Origin: Clostridium pasteurianum DSM 525 = ATCC 6013
GTDB taxonomy: Bacteria > Bacillota > Clostridia > Clostridiales > Clostridiaceae
Assembly (NCBI RefSeq): GCF_000807255.1
Contig: NZ_CP009268.1
Location: 2,510,384 to 2,574,383 of the forward strand
Direction: 5' to 3'
Length of the DNA stretch: 64,000 nt
The notes below the pieces were generated by a model. That model was given only the letters and a program-made list of their open reading frames with translations. It was not told the DNA's origin and searched no databases. Shown piece by piece: positions 43,376 through 53,093 of this stretch. Within the stretch, counting starts at the first letter, position 1. Each line of letters opens with the position of its first letter. A program made the translations under genes and the position numbers.

Positions 43376-44731
43376 CTATAATCCATTACTTATTGAAGTT
43401 GTGTATATTTTTTCTAACAGAGTTAATGCACCAGTATATCCAATGTAGCTTTTATTAACTACTACTTCAAAAGTAGCTGGGCAACTAGCTTCAACTATTA
43501 ACCCCTTTAATTCTTTTACTACATCTCTTTCCCAAGCTGAAGCAAATATTATTGGTGTACTGCTTCCAAAATCTGATTCTCTTAATTTTTTCTCGATAAT
43601 ATATCCATCCTCAATAAATTCGACCTCAGTAGACACATCCTTCGCCAAATTTTTATATTCCTCCTGAATAGCTTGTCTGTACTTTTCCGGTGGATTATCT
43701 GTTATAATTTGCTTTACTGGAATTAATCCAAGCTGATTTACCAAAAATTTATTTAAGGCTATATTATATGCACTGTCACCTACAACTGCATATTTAGATG
43801 GCAATCCGAACCAAAATTCAGAAAAGAAATCAGAAAAATGATCAAGGAAATAATAATATCTATCTTCTTCCTTTTTAATAAACTCTTCAGCTGTTTCTTT
43901 ATTTATTCCTGCGAAATCAACAACCTGACGTATGAATTTTGTTGTCTCCTCTGCGCCAATTGGAATAATAGGGATATGCAAATAAGGCTGATTGTATTTT
44001 TCTTCTAAATGCTTAGCTGTTTTAACTCCTACCCAAGGGGAAAGTACCAGATTAAACTGAGCTTTAGGAATGTTCTTCCATTCCTCTACGCCCTTACTTT
44101 CTGAACCAAATAAAACATTAACTTTAAAGCCAGCTCCCTCAAGTATTCTCTTAATTTCAATAAAATCTCCACGCCAATAAGTATTAAAATAAGGTACTTC
44201 AGTCCAAAGATTTATCAATCCTTTTTCCTTTTCTCCTTCATAGTCCCCTACAAACTGATCTATTATAGCTTCAGTAACTATTTCATGACCAATTAAATTA
44301 TTTCCCTTAAATCCGCCAGTTTCTGCAAATACAATAGGATAACCTTTTTTCTGATATTTTTTAACAATAGAACCTACATCATCCCCAACTAGTTCTCCGA
44401 TACATCCACTCAATACAACAAATAAGTCTCCATCCATTATTTTAAAAGATGATTTTATAAGGTCATCCAGCTTTTTAGCTCCACCAAATACAACTTCATT
44501 TTCTCCAGCATTTACACTTGGTATAACAGATGCCCCGCTGTATCCCCCTCCTTGATAACCATTATTATAAGAAAGCATGAAATATTGTTTATCAACGCAA
44601 CCAGGACCACAGTGTACTAAAGGAATCCCCTTATGAATTGCTGCTACAGTATATGCCGCACCTATAGCGCAGGCATAACGTGGATGAACTATTGAATTAG
44701 TCTGTTCATTAGAATTTAATTTGCCTAACAT
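43376..44731 (-). CDS. Nitrogenase component 1 beta-like subunit (NifK/AnfK-like)
   Basis: 451 residues of the nitrogenase/oxidoreductase component 1 family. All three P-cluster cysteine positions are present: Cys21 in HPRYACAIGAAYT, Cys45 in HCGPGCVDKQYF and Cys110 in LSGCIGELVGDDVG. It lacks the long N-terminal extension of molybdenum NifK. It should pair with the alpha-like subunit encoded just upstream (36-base gap). NifN-type scaffold proteins and chlorophyll-type reductases are alternatives. No nifH, nifB, nifE/N or regulator is nearby. The function is unassigned; members of divergent groups reduce other substrates, for example methylthioalkanes. Confidence 0.82.
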   Translation of the reverse strand: MLGKLNSNEQTNSIVHPRYACAIGAAYTVAAIHKGIPLVHCGPGCVDKQYFMLSYNNGYQGGGYSGASVIPSVNAGENEVVFGGAKKLDDLIKSSFKIMDGDLFVVLSGCIGELVGDDVGSIVKKYQKKGYPIVFAETGGFKGNNLIGHEIVTEAIIDQFVGDYEGEKEKGLINLWTEVPYFNTYWRGDFIEIKRILEGAGFKVNVLFGSESKGVEEWKNIPKAQFNLVLSPWVGVKTAKHLEEKYNQPYLHIPIIPIGAEETTKFIRQVVDFAGINKETAEEFIKKEEDRYYYFLDHFSDFFSEFWFGLPSKYAVVGDSAYNIALNKFLVNQLGLIPVKQIITDNPPEKYRQAIQEEYKNLAKDVSTEVEFIEDGYIIEKKLRESDFGSSTPIIFASAWERDVVKELKGLIVEASCPATFEVVVNKSYIGYTGALTLLEKIYTTSISNGL

Positions 44732-44767
44732 AAATATCTCCTTTTTTACAACAAAATTTATTATTTA

Positions 44768-46318
44768 TTATTCTTCATCTAAAATTTCAGGATGTTTAGC
44801 AAGAACAAATGGATCTTCTTGATCTAGCCACCATTTTGTATAAGGCAGCTTAACATGTCTCTTTAAATTTTCGCCAAATTTTTTATGAGCAAGTACCTCT
44901 AATAACGCTTCTCCCATTCTGATTATTCCCTCATATCCGAAAGGAAGATGTTCATCTCCTAATGGGAATGCTGGAATACCAACCTTAGCCGCCAATGGAG
45001 CCAATCCATTGTGTCTGATAATTATAAAATCAGGGTTAACTCTCCTCAGTATTCCATAAAACTGAAATTGTTGTGTCTTACTTACTGTAAAATGCTCTAC
45101 GTCACCATAATTCTCCACCAAAAATTTCAAGCTGTCTTGATCTTCATTTCCTCCATCATAAACAGGATCATGATGAAATACTATAGAACCATCTACCTCA
45201 AGTCCAAGCTCTTTTAAAACTGCAATTATTCCATGAGCATAGGCTGAACCTGTTGCAACAAATCCTTTTACACCTTTAAGCTTTTTCTTCAACTCTTCTA
45301 TTTTAGGTTTAACCCTTTCATGTTCACTTTTAATAAATTCTTCTACCTGATCTTCTCTATGGACAATTTTTCCTATTTCTCTAAGCCAAGTATCTGTTCC
45401 CTTAAAACCATAAGGCTGTGGTGCTTTAATTTCAGGAACACCATATTCTTGTTCTAATGCGGCTGCCATATAAGATCCTAATGTAAAACAAAAAGTAGCT
45501 GTAGCTGCTGCTTCTGAACATTGGGCTAATTCGTCAACAGTGGCCATGTCTATCACGTAGTTTACTCTTAGTCCTATTGGGTTAAGCATTTCACTAAAAT
45601 AATCAGTACCCCATAAAGCTATAATATTTATTAGATCTTCTTGCTTCTTAGGATGTTTATTGACTATTTGTCTTAAAATCCCATGTTGAGAGATATCAAA
45701 TCCTGTGCTCCAATGTTTTGATCTAAAGCCTTCACAGGATAGAGGAATAACTGGAATTCCAAGTTCATTTTCAGCTTCTTTAGCTACACTGGCTATATCT
45801 TCACCAATAATTGCCGTAGCACAGGCTGCTGAAATAAAAATTGCTTTGGGATTAAATCGAACCCAAGCATCCTGTATAGATTGCTTTAATTTTTGTGTGG
45901 CACCAAATACCATATCTTTTTCCAAAAGATTTGTACTTAATATTTGTATATTTTCAACCTTTTTTCCTCTGCGTATTAATCCCACTTTATAGCCTAAATT
46001 AAATCTAGGATGAATTGCAGAGCATCCTATAGATGAGTGCTCTATTAAAATTGCATCAGGTATATTTCCAACCTGGCATCCCACTATAGACTGACTACAC
46101 ATAGTCTGCTGATTAAAAGGCATTTTTAATTCACAAAGCTTGCATCCTTTGCCCTTTTCGCCAGCACAACCTTTACCTTTTTTAAGTGCTCTAATCTGAT
46201 AATTTGATTCTTTTACCAAATCTGATGCAGAACCATCCCAAGCGGTAATTGTGCCTAAACGTTTCTCACGATTTTCAACATCTACAAAATCCAAATTTAT
46301 TCTCTTTTCCTTCGGCAT
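44768..46318 (-). CDS. Nitrogenase component 1 alpha-like subunit (NifD-like, divergent)
   Basis: 516 residues. Candidate P-cluster ligands are Cys74, Cys99 (in SSIGCSAIHPRFN) and Cys166 (in SAACATAIIGEDI); extra cysteines at 51, 59 and 62 form CAGEKGKGCKLC. Cys277 (ATFCFTLGSYM) is placed like the FeMo-cofactor cysteine, but where NifD has its cofactor histidine after GIPFREM this protein reads GIPAFPLGDEH, so the canonical His seems absent. I infer a nitrogenase-like reductase with a different cofactor, not a standard nitrogenase. SD GGAGATGA; leader 46319-46833 is long and structured. Confidence 0.82.
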   Translation of the reverse strand: MPKEKRINLDFVDVENREKRLGTITAWDGSASDLVKESNYQIRALKKGKGCAGEKGKGCKLCELKMPFNQQTMCSQSIVGCQVGNIPDAILIEHSSIGCSAIHPRFNLGYKVGLIRRGKKVENIQILSTNLLEKDMVFGATQKLKQSIQDAWVRFNPKAIFISAACATAIIGEDIASVAKEAENELGIPVIPLSCEGFRSKHWSTGFDISQHGILRQIVNKHPKKQEDLINIIALWGTDYFSEMLNPIGLRVNYVIDMATVDELAQCSEAAATATFCFTLGSYMAAALEQEYGVPEIKAPQPYGFKGTDTWLREIGKIVHREDQVEEFIKSEHERVKPKIEELKKKLKGVKGFVATGSAYAHGIIAVLKELGLEVDGSIVFHHDPVYDGGNEDQDSLKFLVENYGDVEHFTVSKTQQFQFYGILRRVNPDFIIIRHNGLAPLAAKVGIPAFPLGDEHLPFGYEGIIRMGEALLEVLAHKKFGENLKRHVKLPYTKWWLDQEDPFVLAKHPEILDEE

Positions 46319-46402
46319 TCTTTCATCTCCAATTCCATAACTTTATATAAAATTTTACTAAATTCATAAACTATTTATTAAACCGTTTAGCTATATTGTA
46401 TC

Positions 46403-46451
46403 TATCCAGTGTACAAGTATATTTCAAAAAGTATATACTTCAAGTTGGATA
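46403..46451 (-). promoter_or_regulatory. Structured leader upstream of nitrogenase-like operon
   Basis: Nested stems TATCCA/TGGATA (46403-46408 with 46446-46451) and AAGTATAT/ATATACTT (46415-46422 with 46433-46440), about 85 bases before the alpha-like start. It could be an operator or an RNA element. Confidence 0.35.
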
Positions 46452-46660
46452 TCTATAAATGTAATTTTATTAATACAAAAGGCTTAAATTCAATTCAATA
46501 TAAGTTGTCTCTAAATAAATACACATTTAAACATTTCCAAACATTATATTAATCATAAAAAATTAACATAATAAAATTTAGTAATTAGTGTATTTATCAC
46601 AACAAATATAACAATTAAATTTAAACCTCTAGTTTTCTAGTCAGTTTAATAAATTTACAT

Positions 46661-46692
46661 AAACATATTAAACATATAAATTTAATATGTTT
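46661..46692. promoter_or_regulatory. Perfect 12-bp inverted repeat in nitrogenase-like leader
   Basis: AAACATATTAAA (46661-46672) and TTTAATATGTTT (46681-46692), eight-base spacer, no T run. Candidate regulator site. The remainder of 46319-46833 is AT-rich. Confidence 0.35.
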
Positions 46693-46791
46693 AATTACTA
46701 AAGTAATTATATTCTACATGAATTTTTTTGTCAATACATATTTATGAAATAAATTTATAATTAACTTTTAATTTAATTTAAAAATAATAAA

Positions 46792-46824
46792 TATGCTTAC
46801 CTCAAATATACAGAGACAAGCATA
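46792..46824 (-). terminator. Terminator of DUF4153 gene
   Basis: TATGCTT (46792-46798) and AAGCATA (46818-46824) with T-rich sequence following on the minus strand (TTTATTATTTTTAA). Confidence 0.5.
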
Positions 46825-46833
46825 CTTATATAT

Positions 46834-48585
46834 TTATTTTATGCTTATAAAAGTATAAAAATTAGTTTCTAAAGATTGAATTTTATCATCATTAATAGTT
46901 CCATAAATATTTTTAAAAATTAGTTTTATTTTAATTTTATTATTTTCATCCATAAAAGTCATATCATCTATTGATGAAATATCTTTTCCTCTATTTTTTT
47001 CATTTATCCTATGGACAATATCATTAATATATATTTTATACACCTGTTCACTTTTTTTAATTATTTTTAATTCTGAATCGTTCCTATTATAGGTTATAGT
47101 TATATCCCTATCCTTTATTTTAATAGAATTATCTTTCACTATATAATTATTATACTCAATAAAGTACTCATATTCACCTATTGGAAATACTATTTCATTA
47201 CCATTTAAAGTATAGCTAATATTATTTATATCATTACCAGGTACATAATAATCTGGTTTAAATCCAAACACGTCTTCAATATTATCTATACCAAATTTTT
47301 CAGGTATATAATTTAAATCTGTTAATTTGTGATTATTATTAAAATAGTAAATAATAGATGTTAAATCTAGAATATCATTTTTAGATATTGATGATGCAGG
47401 CTTTACAGTATTATACTCAGTAATCATATGATTTTTTTCAAGAATTTTTTTAAACCTATTATTTTGACTATATATTGATAATTTATAAGAACTAAAAGGA
47501 CCTAAGACAGATATAAGAGAAAATATAGCTAATGATAAGGTTATAAATAGTCTTTTTGAGTTTTTATAAAACCCTATATAAACCATATTTATAAATACCC
47601 ATATTCCAGCTAATACAACAAAATATCTAGATTCCGTTATTCCATAGGAATTAATTCTTATAGCAATAGCTATAAACATCATAATCATTATAGGAATAAT
47701 TATTCTAGGAAACCAAAGAGTAAAATTTTTAGTGAATTTATTAATTTTTTGTAATGGATAAATAAAAAGTATTATCCAAACATCAATTAATGAATACCAT
47801 AATACTAAATGAGATATTAAGTTATTTGGCCATTCTCCAGTAATAATTATCTTTACAAAGAATGCATACATTATAATAGAATAAATAATTATAATCGGAA
47901 TTATAATGTATATAATTAGTACACTTAAAACTTTTGGATAACTATAGGAAGTAACTGTTTCATTATATTTTGGTATACTAGAAAGAAAATAAACTGGAGC
48001 AAAAATACATATAACTAATATTAATATATCTATATATATATTACCATTTATATTTATATTGAAGAGTTTATCTGTTGTAAAAATAATAGCTGATAATCCA
48101 CCATAAAGTATTAATGAATAAAGGTAAGTAATAAAAAAATTAGTAAAAAGCTTTACTATATACATTTCATAATTATCTCTTCTATAAAAATATGGTACAA
48201 TGGTAAAGATTATATAAAAAGCAATAGTAAAAGCTATATAACTTGTGATGGATATCATATCCCCCTGTTTAAATAGATAATAAAAATATATTAAAGGAGT
48301 AAATGAAGCTATATAAATAACTACCTTTATCAATATATTTATTTTTGATTTTCTTTCAAAAAACATTTTTACGCATAAAGAAATTGGAATTCCCAAAGAT
48401 GAAATCATAGCAAATCGCTTAATTAATTCTCTGTTTTCACTTGAAACAAATTTATAGCTGTGATTATAGTAAATAAGAATAATTGAAGTAATCAATATAA
48501 TTATCAAAGTTATAGGAAATCGTTTAATACTGAAAAAAATTTTTTTATATAAAGCTCTAAATAATTCTTGAAATTTTAACTTCAT
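46834..48585 (-). CDS. DUF4153-like polytopic membrane protein
   Basis: 583 residues from the ATG at 48585 (TGGAGGGA upstream; the earlier TTG is inside that site). Ten or so membrane helices fill the first 370 residues (LIIILITSIILIYY, SLGIPISLCVKMFFERK), followed by an outside domain of about 210 residues rich in Asn, Ile and Asp. The pattern matches DUF4153/DUF4173-type proteins. Function unknown; no operon partners. Confidence 0.68.
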   Translation of the reverse strand: MKLKFQELFRALYKKIFFSIKRFPITLIIILITSIILIYYNHSYKFVSSENRELIKRFAMISSLGIPISLCVKMFFERKSKINILIKVVIYIASFTPLIYFYYLFKQGDMISITSYIAFTIAFYIIFTIVPYFYRRDNYEMYIVKLFTNFFITYLYSLILYGGLSAIIFTTDKLFNININGNIYIDILILVICIFAPVYFLSSIPKYNETVTSYSYPKVLSVLIIYIIIPIIIIYSIIMYAFFVKIIITGEWPNNLISHLVLWYSLIDVWIILFIYPLQKINKFTKNFTLWFPRIIIPIMIMMFIAIAIRINSYGITESRYFVVLAGIWVFINMVYIGFYKNSKRLFITLSLAIFSLISVLGPFSSYKLSIYSQNNRFKKILEKNHMITEYNTVKPASSISKNDILDLTSIIYYFNNNHKLTDLNYIPEKFGIDNIEDVFGFKPDYYVPGNDINNISYTLNGNEIVFPIGEYEYFIEYNNYIVKDNSIKIKDRDITITYNRNDSELKIIKKSEQVYKIYINDIVHRINEKNRGKDISSIDDMTFMDENNKIKIKLIFKNIYGTINDDKIQSLETNFYTFISIK

Positions 48586-48856
48586 AATACATCCCTCCAA
48601 ACTCTAGTATTATTAATTTTTCTATAAATAATGTGTAAATCCTACTTACAATTTAATAATACAGAATATACTGAAAATTTTCAATATTAAAAAATTTATT
48701 ATAGAGATTTTGCTTAATAGAAAAGCTTATCATTTAGTCTATAACCTTATCTATATATTTTTATCACTACTTAAGATTTTATAGATAGTAAAAATAAATT
48801 TTATTATTTAACTAATGGTTATATAATATTCTTAAAAATATACATAAAAATTTTTT

Positions 48857-49000
48857 CTAGTGAGCTAATTGTAAATTATAATAATCTACAATTAGTTTGT
48901 CCAATTGCTGGCTTACTTTTAATATTTCTTCATAATTATATTCATCAGAATTTAACATTAAATGCAATTTCTCTCTTAATTTTTCTATAGTGTTATCCAT
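48857..49000 (-). CDS. Spo0E-like aspartyl-phosphate phosphatase
   Basis: 47 residues from the ATG at 49000 (GAGGTGA upstream). It has the Spo0E signature: a first helix LREKLHLML and the SQQLDKLIVDYY motif with the catalytic aspartate. Such proteins remove phosphate from Spo0A and delay sporulation. It stands alone. Confidence 0.85.
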   Translation of the reverse strand: MDNTIEKLREKLHLMLNSDEYNYEEILKVSQQLDKLIVDYYNLQLAH

Positions 49001-49418
49001 ATTATTCACCTCATTTAATAAGAATATATGTTCGCATCTTATAATATTATATACCATTATTTATATTTTTTATATAGTTTTAAACATTTTTTAATGTATA
49101 AGTTATTTTTAATTAGGATTTTATTTAAATCATTATTATAAAAATCTATTTTATGATTACTCCTTAATTATGTAACAAACACTATATTTTTAATATAATC
49201 CTAGGATTATATACAAATATAATCCTCACTTACTATAATTTTCTGAATATTTTTTCAAATGTTTTTATTCTGTTTACAGAATAGAATCACAATATTCATA
49301 TTTATTATTTATACTCTAACATAAGTTTTGAAAACAAAACAAAAATTAGATTATAAATTTATATTACACATTTAATATAAATTCGTAATAATCTAAAACT
49401 TTTAGGGGGTTTTTCTTT
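49001..49418. other. Intergenic region between Spo0E-like and CAP genes
   Basis: About 420 AT-rich bases between divergent genes. AGGGGG before 49419 is the CAP-gene ribosome binding site. A short direct-like echo ATAATCCTAGGATTAT near 49195-49210 is palindromic and may be an operator. Nothing else is evident. Confidence 0.4.
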
Positions 49419-50201
49419 ATGAATAGAAGAGTTAAATCAATAATCGCAGCATTAGCTATAACAGGAACTATATTAACAATTGCACCAAATACTGCTAAGG
49501 CAGCTGAAGTTACTTGTACTAACTCCGCAACAGAAGAAGCTTGGATAAAAAATATTTTAGATAAATATCCTCAACTAAAAAATTGGGCAGTTATTACTAA
49601 AACAAATACAACAACTACAAAGCCGGTTACGAATAACACTAAACCAGCTACACCTGCTGCTAAACCTGCAGCAAATAACACTAAACCAACCACACCGGTT
49701 GCTAAGCCTGCAGCAAATAATACTAATTCAACTGCACCGGTTACTAAACCTGCAACAAATAATGCTAATACAACAAATCAAAATAGCGGACAAGCTTCTA
49801 ATTCTGCTATAAGCGCGGAGGCAACTGAAGTAATTAAATTAGTGAATGTAGAAAGAAGTAAAAATGGACTAGCTCCACTTAAAGCTAATGCTGAGTTATC
49901 TAAAGTTGCTACAGCTAAAGCTCAGGATATGATAGATAAGAATTATTTTAGCCATACTTCGCCTACCTATGGTTCACCTTTTGATATGATGAAAAAATTT
50001 GGTATAAACTATAGTGCTGCTGGTGAGAATATTGCATATGGTCAAAAGACTCCTTCAGATGTAATGAATGGATGGATGAATTCTCCAGGTCATAAAGCAA
50101 ATATATTAAATTCCAATTTCACAGAAATAGGAGTTGGAATGGTTAAAGATACAAATGGTACTCCTTATTGGGTTCAAATGTTTATAAATCCTGGTAAATA
50201 A
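49419..50201 (+). CDS. Secreted CAP/SCP-domain protein (YkwD-like)
   Basis: 260 residues: signal peptide (about 1-29, ending AKAA), a short helical region, a low-complexity linker with a 14-residue repeat (about 68-116), and a C-terminal CAP domain (about 133-258) with NVERSKNGLAPLKANAELS, ARAQ-type AKAQDMIDKNYFSHTSP and GENIAYG. CAP proteins of this type are spore or wall associated, with unknown activity. SD AGGGGG. Confidence 0.92.
   Translation: MNRRVKSIIAALAITGTILTIAPNTAKAAEVTCTNSATEEAWIKNILDKYPQLKNWAVITKTNTTTTKPVTNNTKPATPAAKPAANNTKPTTPVAKPAANNTNSTAPVTKPATNNANTTNQNSGQASNSAISAEATEVIKLVNVERSKNGLAPLKANAELSKVATAKAQDMIDKNYFSHTSPTYGSPFDMMKKFGINYSAAGENIAYGQKTPSDVMNGWMNSPGHKANILNSNFTEIGVGMVKDTNGTPYWVQMFINPGK
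49641..49766 (+). repeat. 42-bp in-frame tandem repeat (three copies)
   Basis: Three 14-codon units encode KPATPAAKPAANNT, KPTTPVAKPAANNT and NSTAPVTKPATNNA; a partial unit precedes them. The DNA copies are close, so length variation between strains is likely. Confidence 0.8.
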
Positions 50202-50286
50202 ATAACTGTCAAACTTAGAGCTATTACTATTTAGCTATGAAAAATCAGATTTTAATAACTATTTTTAATAGTAAAATAATCAAAAG

Positions 50287-50332
50287 CTGTATTACAATGC
50301 CTGTACATATATGCATTGTAATACAGTTTTTT
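50287..50332 (+). terminator. Terminator of CAP gene
   Basis: CTGTATTACAATGC (50287-50300) and GCATTGTAATACAG (50313-50326), perfect, followed by TTTTTT. Confidence 0.92.
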
Positions 50333-50346
50333 GTAGTATTTTATAA

Positions 50347-52131
50347 TTATTTCTTTAGTACTTCTTGAATAAATATATTTACTAATGCCGGATCAAATTG
50401 AGTCCCAGCATCCTCTCTCAATTTTTGTACAGCAATTTCTTCTGGCATAACATCAGAATAGCTTCTTTTGCTAATCATTGCATCATAAGCATCCGCTATA
50501 CTTATAATTCTTGATTGGAGTGGTATTTTTTCTCTTCTCAGTCCTTTGGGATATCCACATCCATCCCATCTTTCATGGTGGGCTAATACATATTGTGATA
50601 TTTCAAGCATATCATTTACTGTACTTAATATTCTATAACCTATCTCTGGATGTCTCTTCATCTCTTCCCTTTCATTAGATGTTAATCTTTCCTTTTTGTT
50701 GAGTATATTTTCTTCTATAGCAATTTTACCTATATCATGAAGTAATCCAGCAGTTTTAAGATCCTCAATTTCACTTTCAGGTAAGGAAAGTGCCTTCCCC
50801 ATTTTTCTACACAACTCTGCCGTTCTAAAAGAATGCTGCTCTTCCCTTTTATTTTTTTCATGAAGAGTACTAATTATAGCCTTTATAGTTTTTTCTCTTA
50901 CGCTTGGACTTTCAAAGAGTTTTTTCTTATACATATAACCTTCAGCTTTCTTTAAAATTTCTTTTATATTTTGCCCTTTCTTCTTTTTAACTTCATAACC
51001 AAAAGAAATAGATATGTTAATTGATTTTATTTTTTGCTTAGAAGCTATATTTTTAATATTTTTAATAATCTGTTCTGCTTTAATAATATCTGTTCTAGGC
51101 AAAAGAATTATAAATTCATCTCCTCCAAGTCTGGCTATAATATCATTTTTTCTAGATCCCTCTATGATAGATCCTGAAACCTTTTTAAGTAATTCATCTC
51201 CCATAACATGACCAAAAGAATCATTTATGAGCTTTAATCCATTTACATCTGCCATAACAATAGTTAAAGGAAGATTTGCCTCTGTATCCAATCTTTCTAA
51301 TTCTAAATTAAAAAATCTGCGATTATACAAACCTGTTAATTGATCATGATAACTTAAATATTCTAATTTTAATTCCATGTATTTTTCTTCAGTAATATCT
51401 CTTACCATGCAAAGCACTTCTTTTTCGCTATTTTTCACCATTCTAACTTCATAATATTCATCTATACCCTTATTGTTATAATTCCATTTATATTTAAAAT
51501 TTTGTAGTTCTCCATTTTTAAATAACATTTTCATCTTTTTCCAGGCAATATCAGCTACTTCTTCAGGCAAAACATCCCAAAGATTTTTTCCAATAAAATT
51601 CTCTTTAGGAACTAATAATCTGTTTTCATCATTTGTATTACAATCAATAAAAAATCCTCTATTATCTAATATAAATATCAAATCTGGTATAGCCTTAATA
51701 ATACTTTTATTCTTTTCTTCACTTCTACTTAACCTTTCATTGATCTTCATAGTTTTATCATAATGTATTTTTAACTCTTCTTCAGAAGCTGCCAATTGCT
51801 GTACATATGCTTGAAGTTCTTCATTTACCTGCTCTAATTTTTTATAACTATCATCAAGTTTCTTCTCAGTTAAACAAACCTTGTTTAAAAAAATATTGAT
51901 TAATAAATATAAAATAATTGATGTTACCAAAACATAAATCCATCCTTTATATGTATTTATAATCAATACAATACTTTTTTTATTAGATAACTTATTTGCA
52001 ATTCTATCCGAAAAATAAATCCAATTAAAACCAAGGATCAAATATATAAAACATATCTTTACAGCTGAATATTTTAAAAATTTTTTTCTATCAGTTTTTA
52101 AGCTTGAATAAAACTTTCCCTTTATTGACAC
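50347..52131 (-). CDS. PAS-GGDEF-HD-GYP c-di-GMP signalling protein
   Basis: 594 residues from a GTG start with AGGATGAG upstream. Two membrane helices (about 24-42 and 56-76), a coiled coil (85-145), a PAS domain (about 150-260), GGDEF (LTGLYNRRFF, ARLGGDEFIILL intact), then HD-GYP with HDIGKIAIEENILNK and HHERWDGCGYPKG. Both cyclase and phosphodiesterase motifs are intact, so it can probably both make and break cyclic di-GMP, possibly one function dominating. No c-di-GMP riboswitch is visible in this window. Confidence 0.93.
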   Translation of the reverse strand: MSIKGKFYSSLKTDRKKFLKYSAVKICFIYLILGFNWIYFSDRIANKLSNKKSIVLIINTYKGWIYVLVTSIILYLLINIFLNKVCLTEKKLDDSYKKLEQVNEELQAYVQQLAASEEELKIHYDKTMKINERLSRSEEKNKSIIKAIPDLIFILDNRGFFIDCNTNDENRLLVPKENFIGKNLWDVLPEEVADIAWKKMKMLFKNGELQNFKYKWNYNNKGIDEYYEVRMVKNSEKEVLCMVRDITEEKYMELKLEYLSYHDQLTGLYNRRFFNLELERLDTEANLPLTIVMADVNGLKLINDSFGHVMGDELLKKVSGSIIEGSRKNDIIARLGGDEFIILLPRTDIIKAEQIIKNIKNIASKQKIKSINISISFGYEVKKKKGQNIKEILKKAEGYMYKKKLFESPSVREKTIKAIISTLHEKNKREEQHSFRTAELCRKMGKALSLPESEIEDLKTAGLLHDIGKIAIEENILNKKERLTSNEREEMKRHPEIGYRILSTVNDMLEISQYVLAHHERWDGCGYPKGLRREKIPLQSRIISIADAYDAMISKRSYSDVMPEEIAVQKLREDAGTQFDPALVNIFIQEVLKK

Positions 52132-52390
52132 AAAACACTCATCCTATCTTAATATTTTATTATAATCATCCTGATAAATTTCATAATTAAAATTTCATAA
52201 AATAAATCTATCATTGTAAATACTTTCTTAATACTGTTTTTTAAATCACCTTCTTAATGAAATTTCACATAATATTTAGTGTCTTTATCAAATATACATA
52301 TTGTACCAAATTATTAATTATATTATAATACTTATTTTTTCAATTCTCTATTGTTTTTTAATAACCAATTACTATTTATCTGATTTTCTT

Positions 52391-52454
52391 AAAAATACTT
52401 ATAATGACCCCCTATTTTTACAAACTAAAAACAGGGAGTCATTATAAGTATTTT
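52391..52454 (-). terminator. Long bidirectional hairpin after the 52.5-kb gene
   Basis: AAAAATACTTATAATGAC and CCCTATTTTT pair with AAAAACAGGG and GTCATTATAAGTATTTT (52391-52420 with 52428-52454), a ~26-bp stem. It separates two minus-strand genes; the rest of 52132-52511 is AT-rich without features. Confidence 0.75.
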
Positions 52455-52511
52455 AGATATATCCATAAAATATAATAAATTTTAGTGCATTGCTTTAAAA
52501 AATAGAATTAA

Positions 52512-53093
52512 TTAGTTCAAACTATTTTTTTCTATATATTTATGTTCTTTTACTATATCATATAAAATTATATATTGCTTTCCCAATTCATGTAATTTTT
52601 CATCTATAGCCATTTTTTGTTCCTCATTTAAATTAGTGTCTTTTATCCTATCTAACAAAGGATATAAATCCATTTCTACTAATCTTAATTTGACTTCTGC
52701 ACTTAGATTAACATTAATTTCTCTCTGATCTGCATTTCTTATATCTGAATTATCTTTTTCCGTAATATTATTCTTTTCTGTAATACATATTTTAAAATCA
52801 AAAATAATTTCTCCATCTTTTAAATCCTTATAGCTTTTATATAGAACTATATCAGATATTTCACTTTTATCTATGTTACCATTAATACTTGCATATGAAA
52901 ATCCATAGATATAACACTTACTATTTTCTTCAACAATTATAGTATTATAAGAAATATTATGCCTGTCATATATGGTTATTACATCTCCACTATAATATTT
53001 TTTACCCTTATATGCCATAAAGTAAGTTCCTATATTGCTGAAAGATTTTCCCTTTTGATAAATTCCTTTGATTTTAGTTATCTTAGCTTTCAT
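52512..53093 (-). CDS. Hypothetical cytoplasmic protein
   Basis: 193 residues from ATG 53093, chosen because AGGGGAG lies seven bases upstream. The first half is beta-rich (GTYFMAYKGKKYYSGDVITIYDR), the second is helical and charged (KLRLVEMDLYPLLDRIKD). No signal peptide, membrane helix or catalytic motif that I recognise. Monocistronic. Confidence 0.55.
   Translation of the reverse strand: MKAKITKIKGIYQKGKSFSNIGTYFMAYKGKKYYSGDVITIYDRHNISYNTIIVEENSKCYIYGFSYASINGNIDKSEISDIVLYKSYKDLKDGEIIFDFKICITEKNNITEKDNSDIRNADQREINVNLSAEVKLRLVEMDLYPLLDRIKDTNLNEEQKMAIDEKLHELGKQYIILYDIVKEHKYIEKNSLN

Noticed and set aside
43376-46318. Standard molybdenum nitrogenase nifDK
   Set aside because: The alpha-like protein lacks the expected cofactor histidine context, the beta-like protein lacks the long N-terminal extension, and no nif accessory genes adjoin.
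49600-49770. Regularly spaced repeats, considered as a CRISPR array
   Set aside because: Units are in frame, contiguous without spacers, and encode a Pro/Thr/Asn linker. No CRISPR array was seen in the window.
50347-52131. Cyclic di-GMP riboswitch near the GGDEF/HD-GYP gene or CAP gene
   Set aside because: I looked for the conserved aptamer core in leaders across the window and did not find it.
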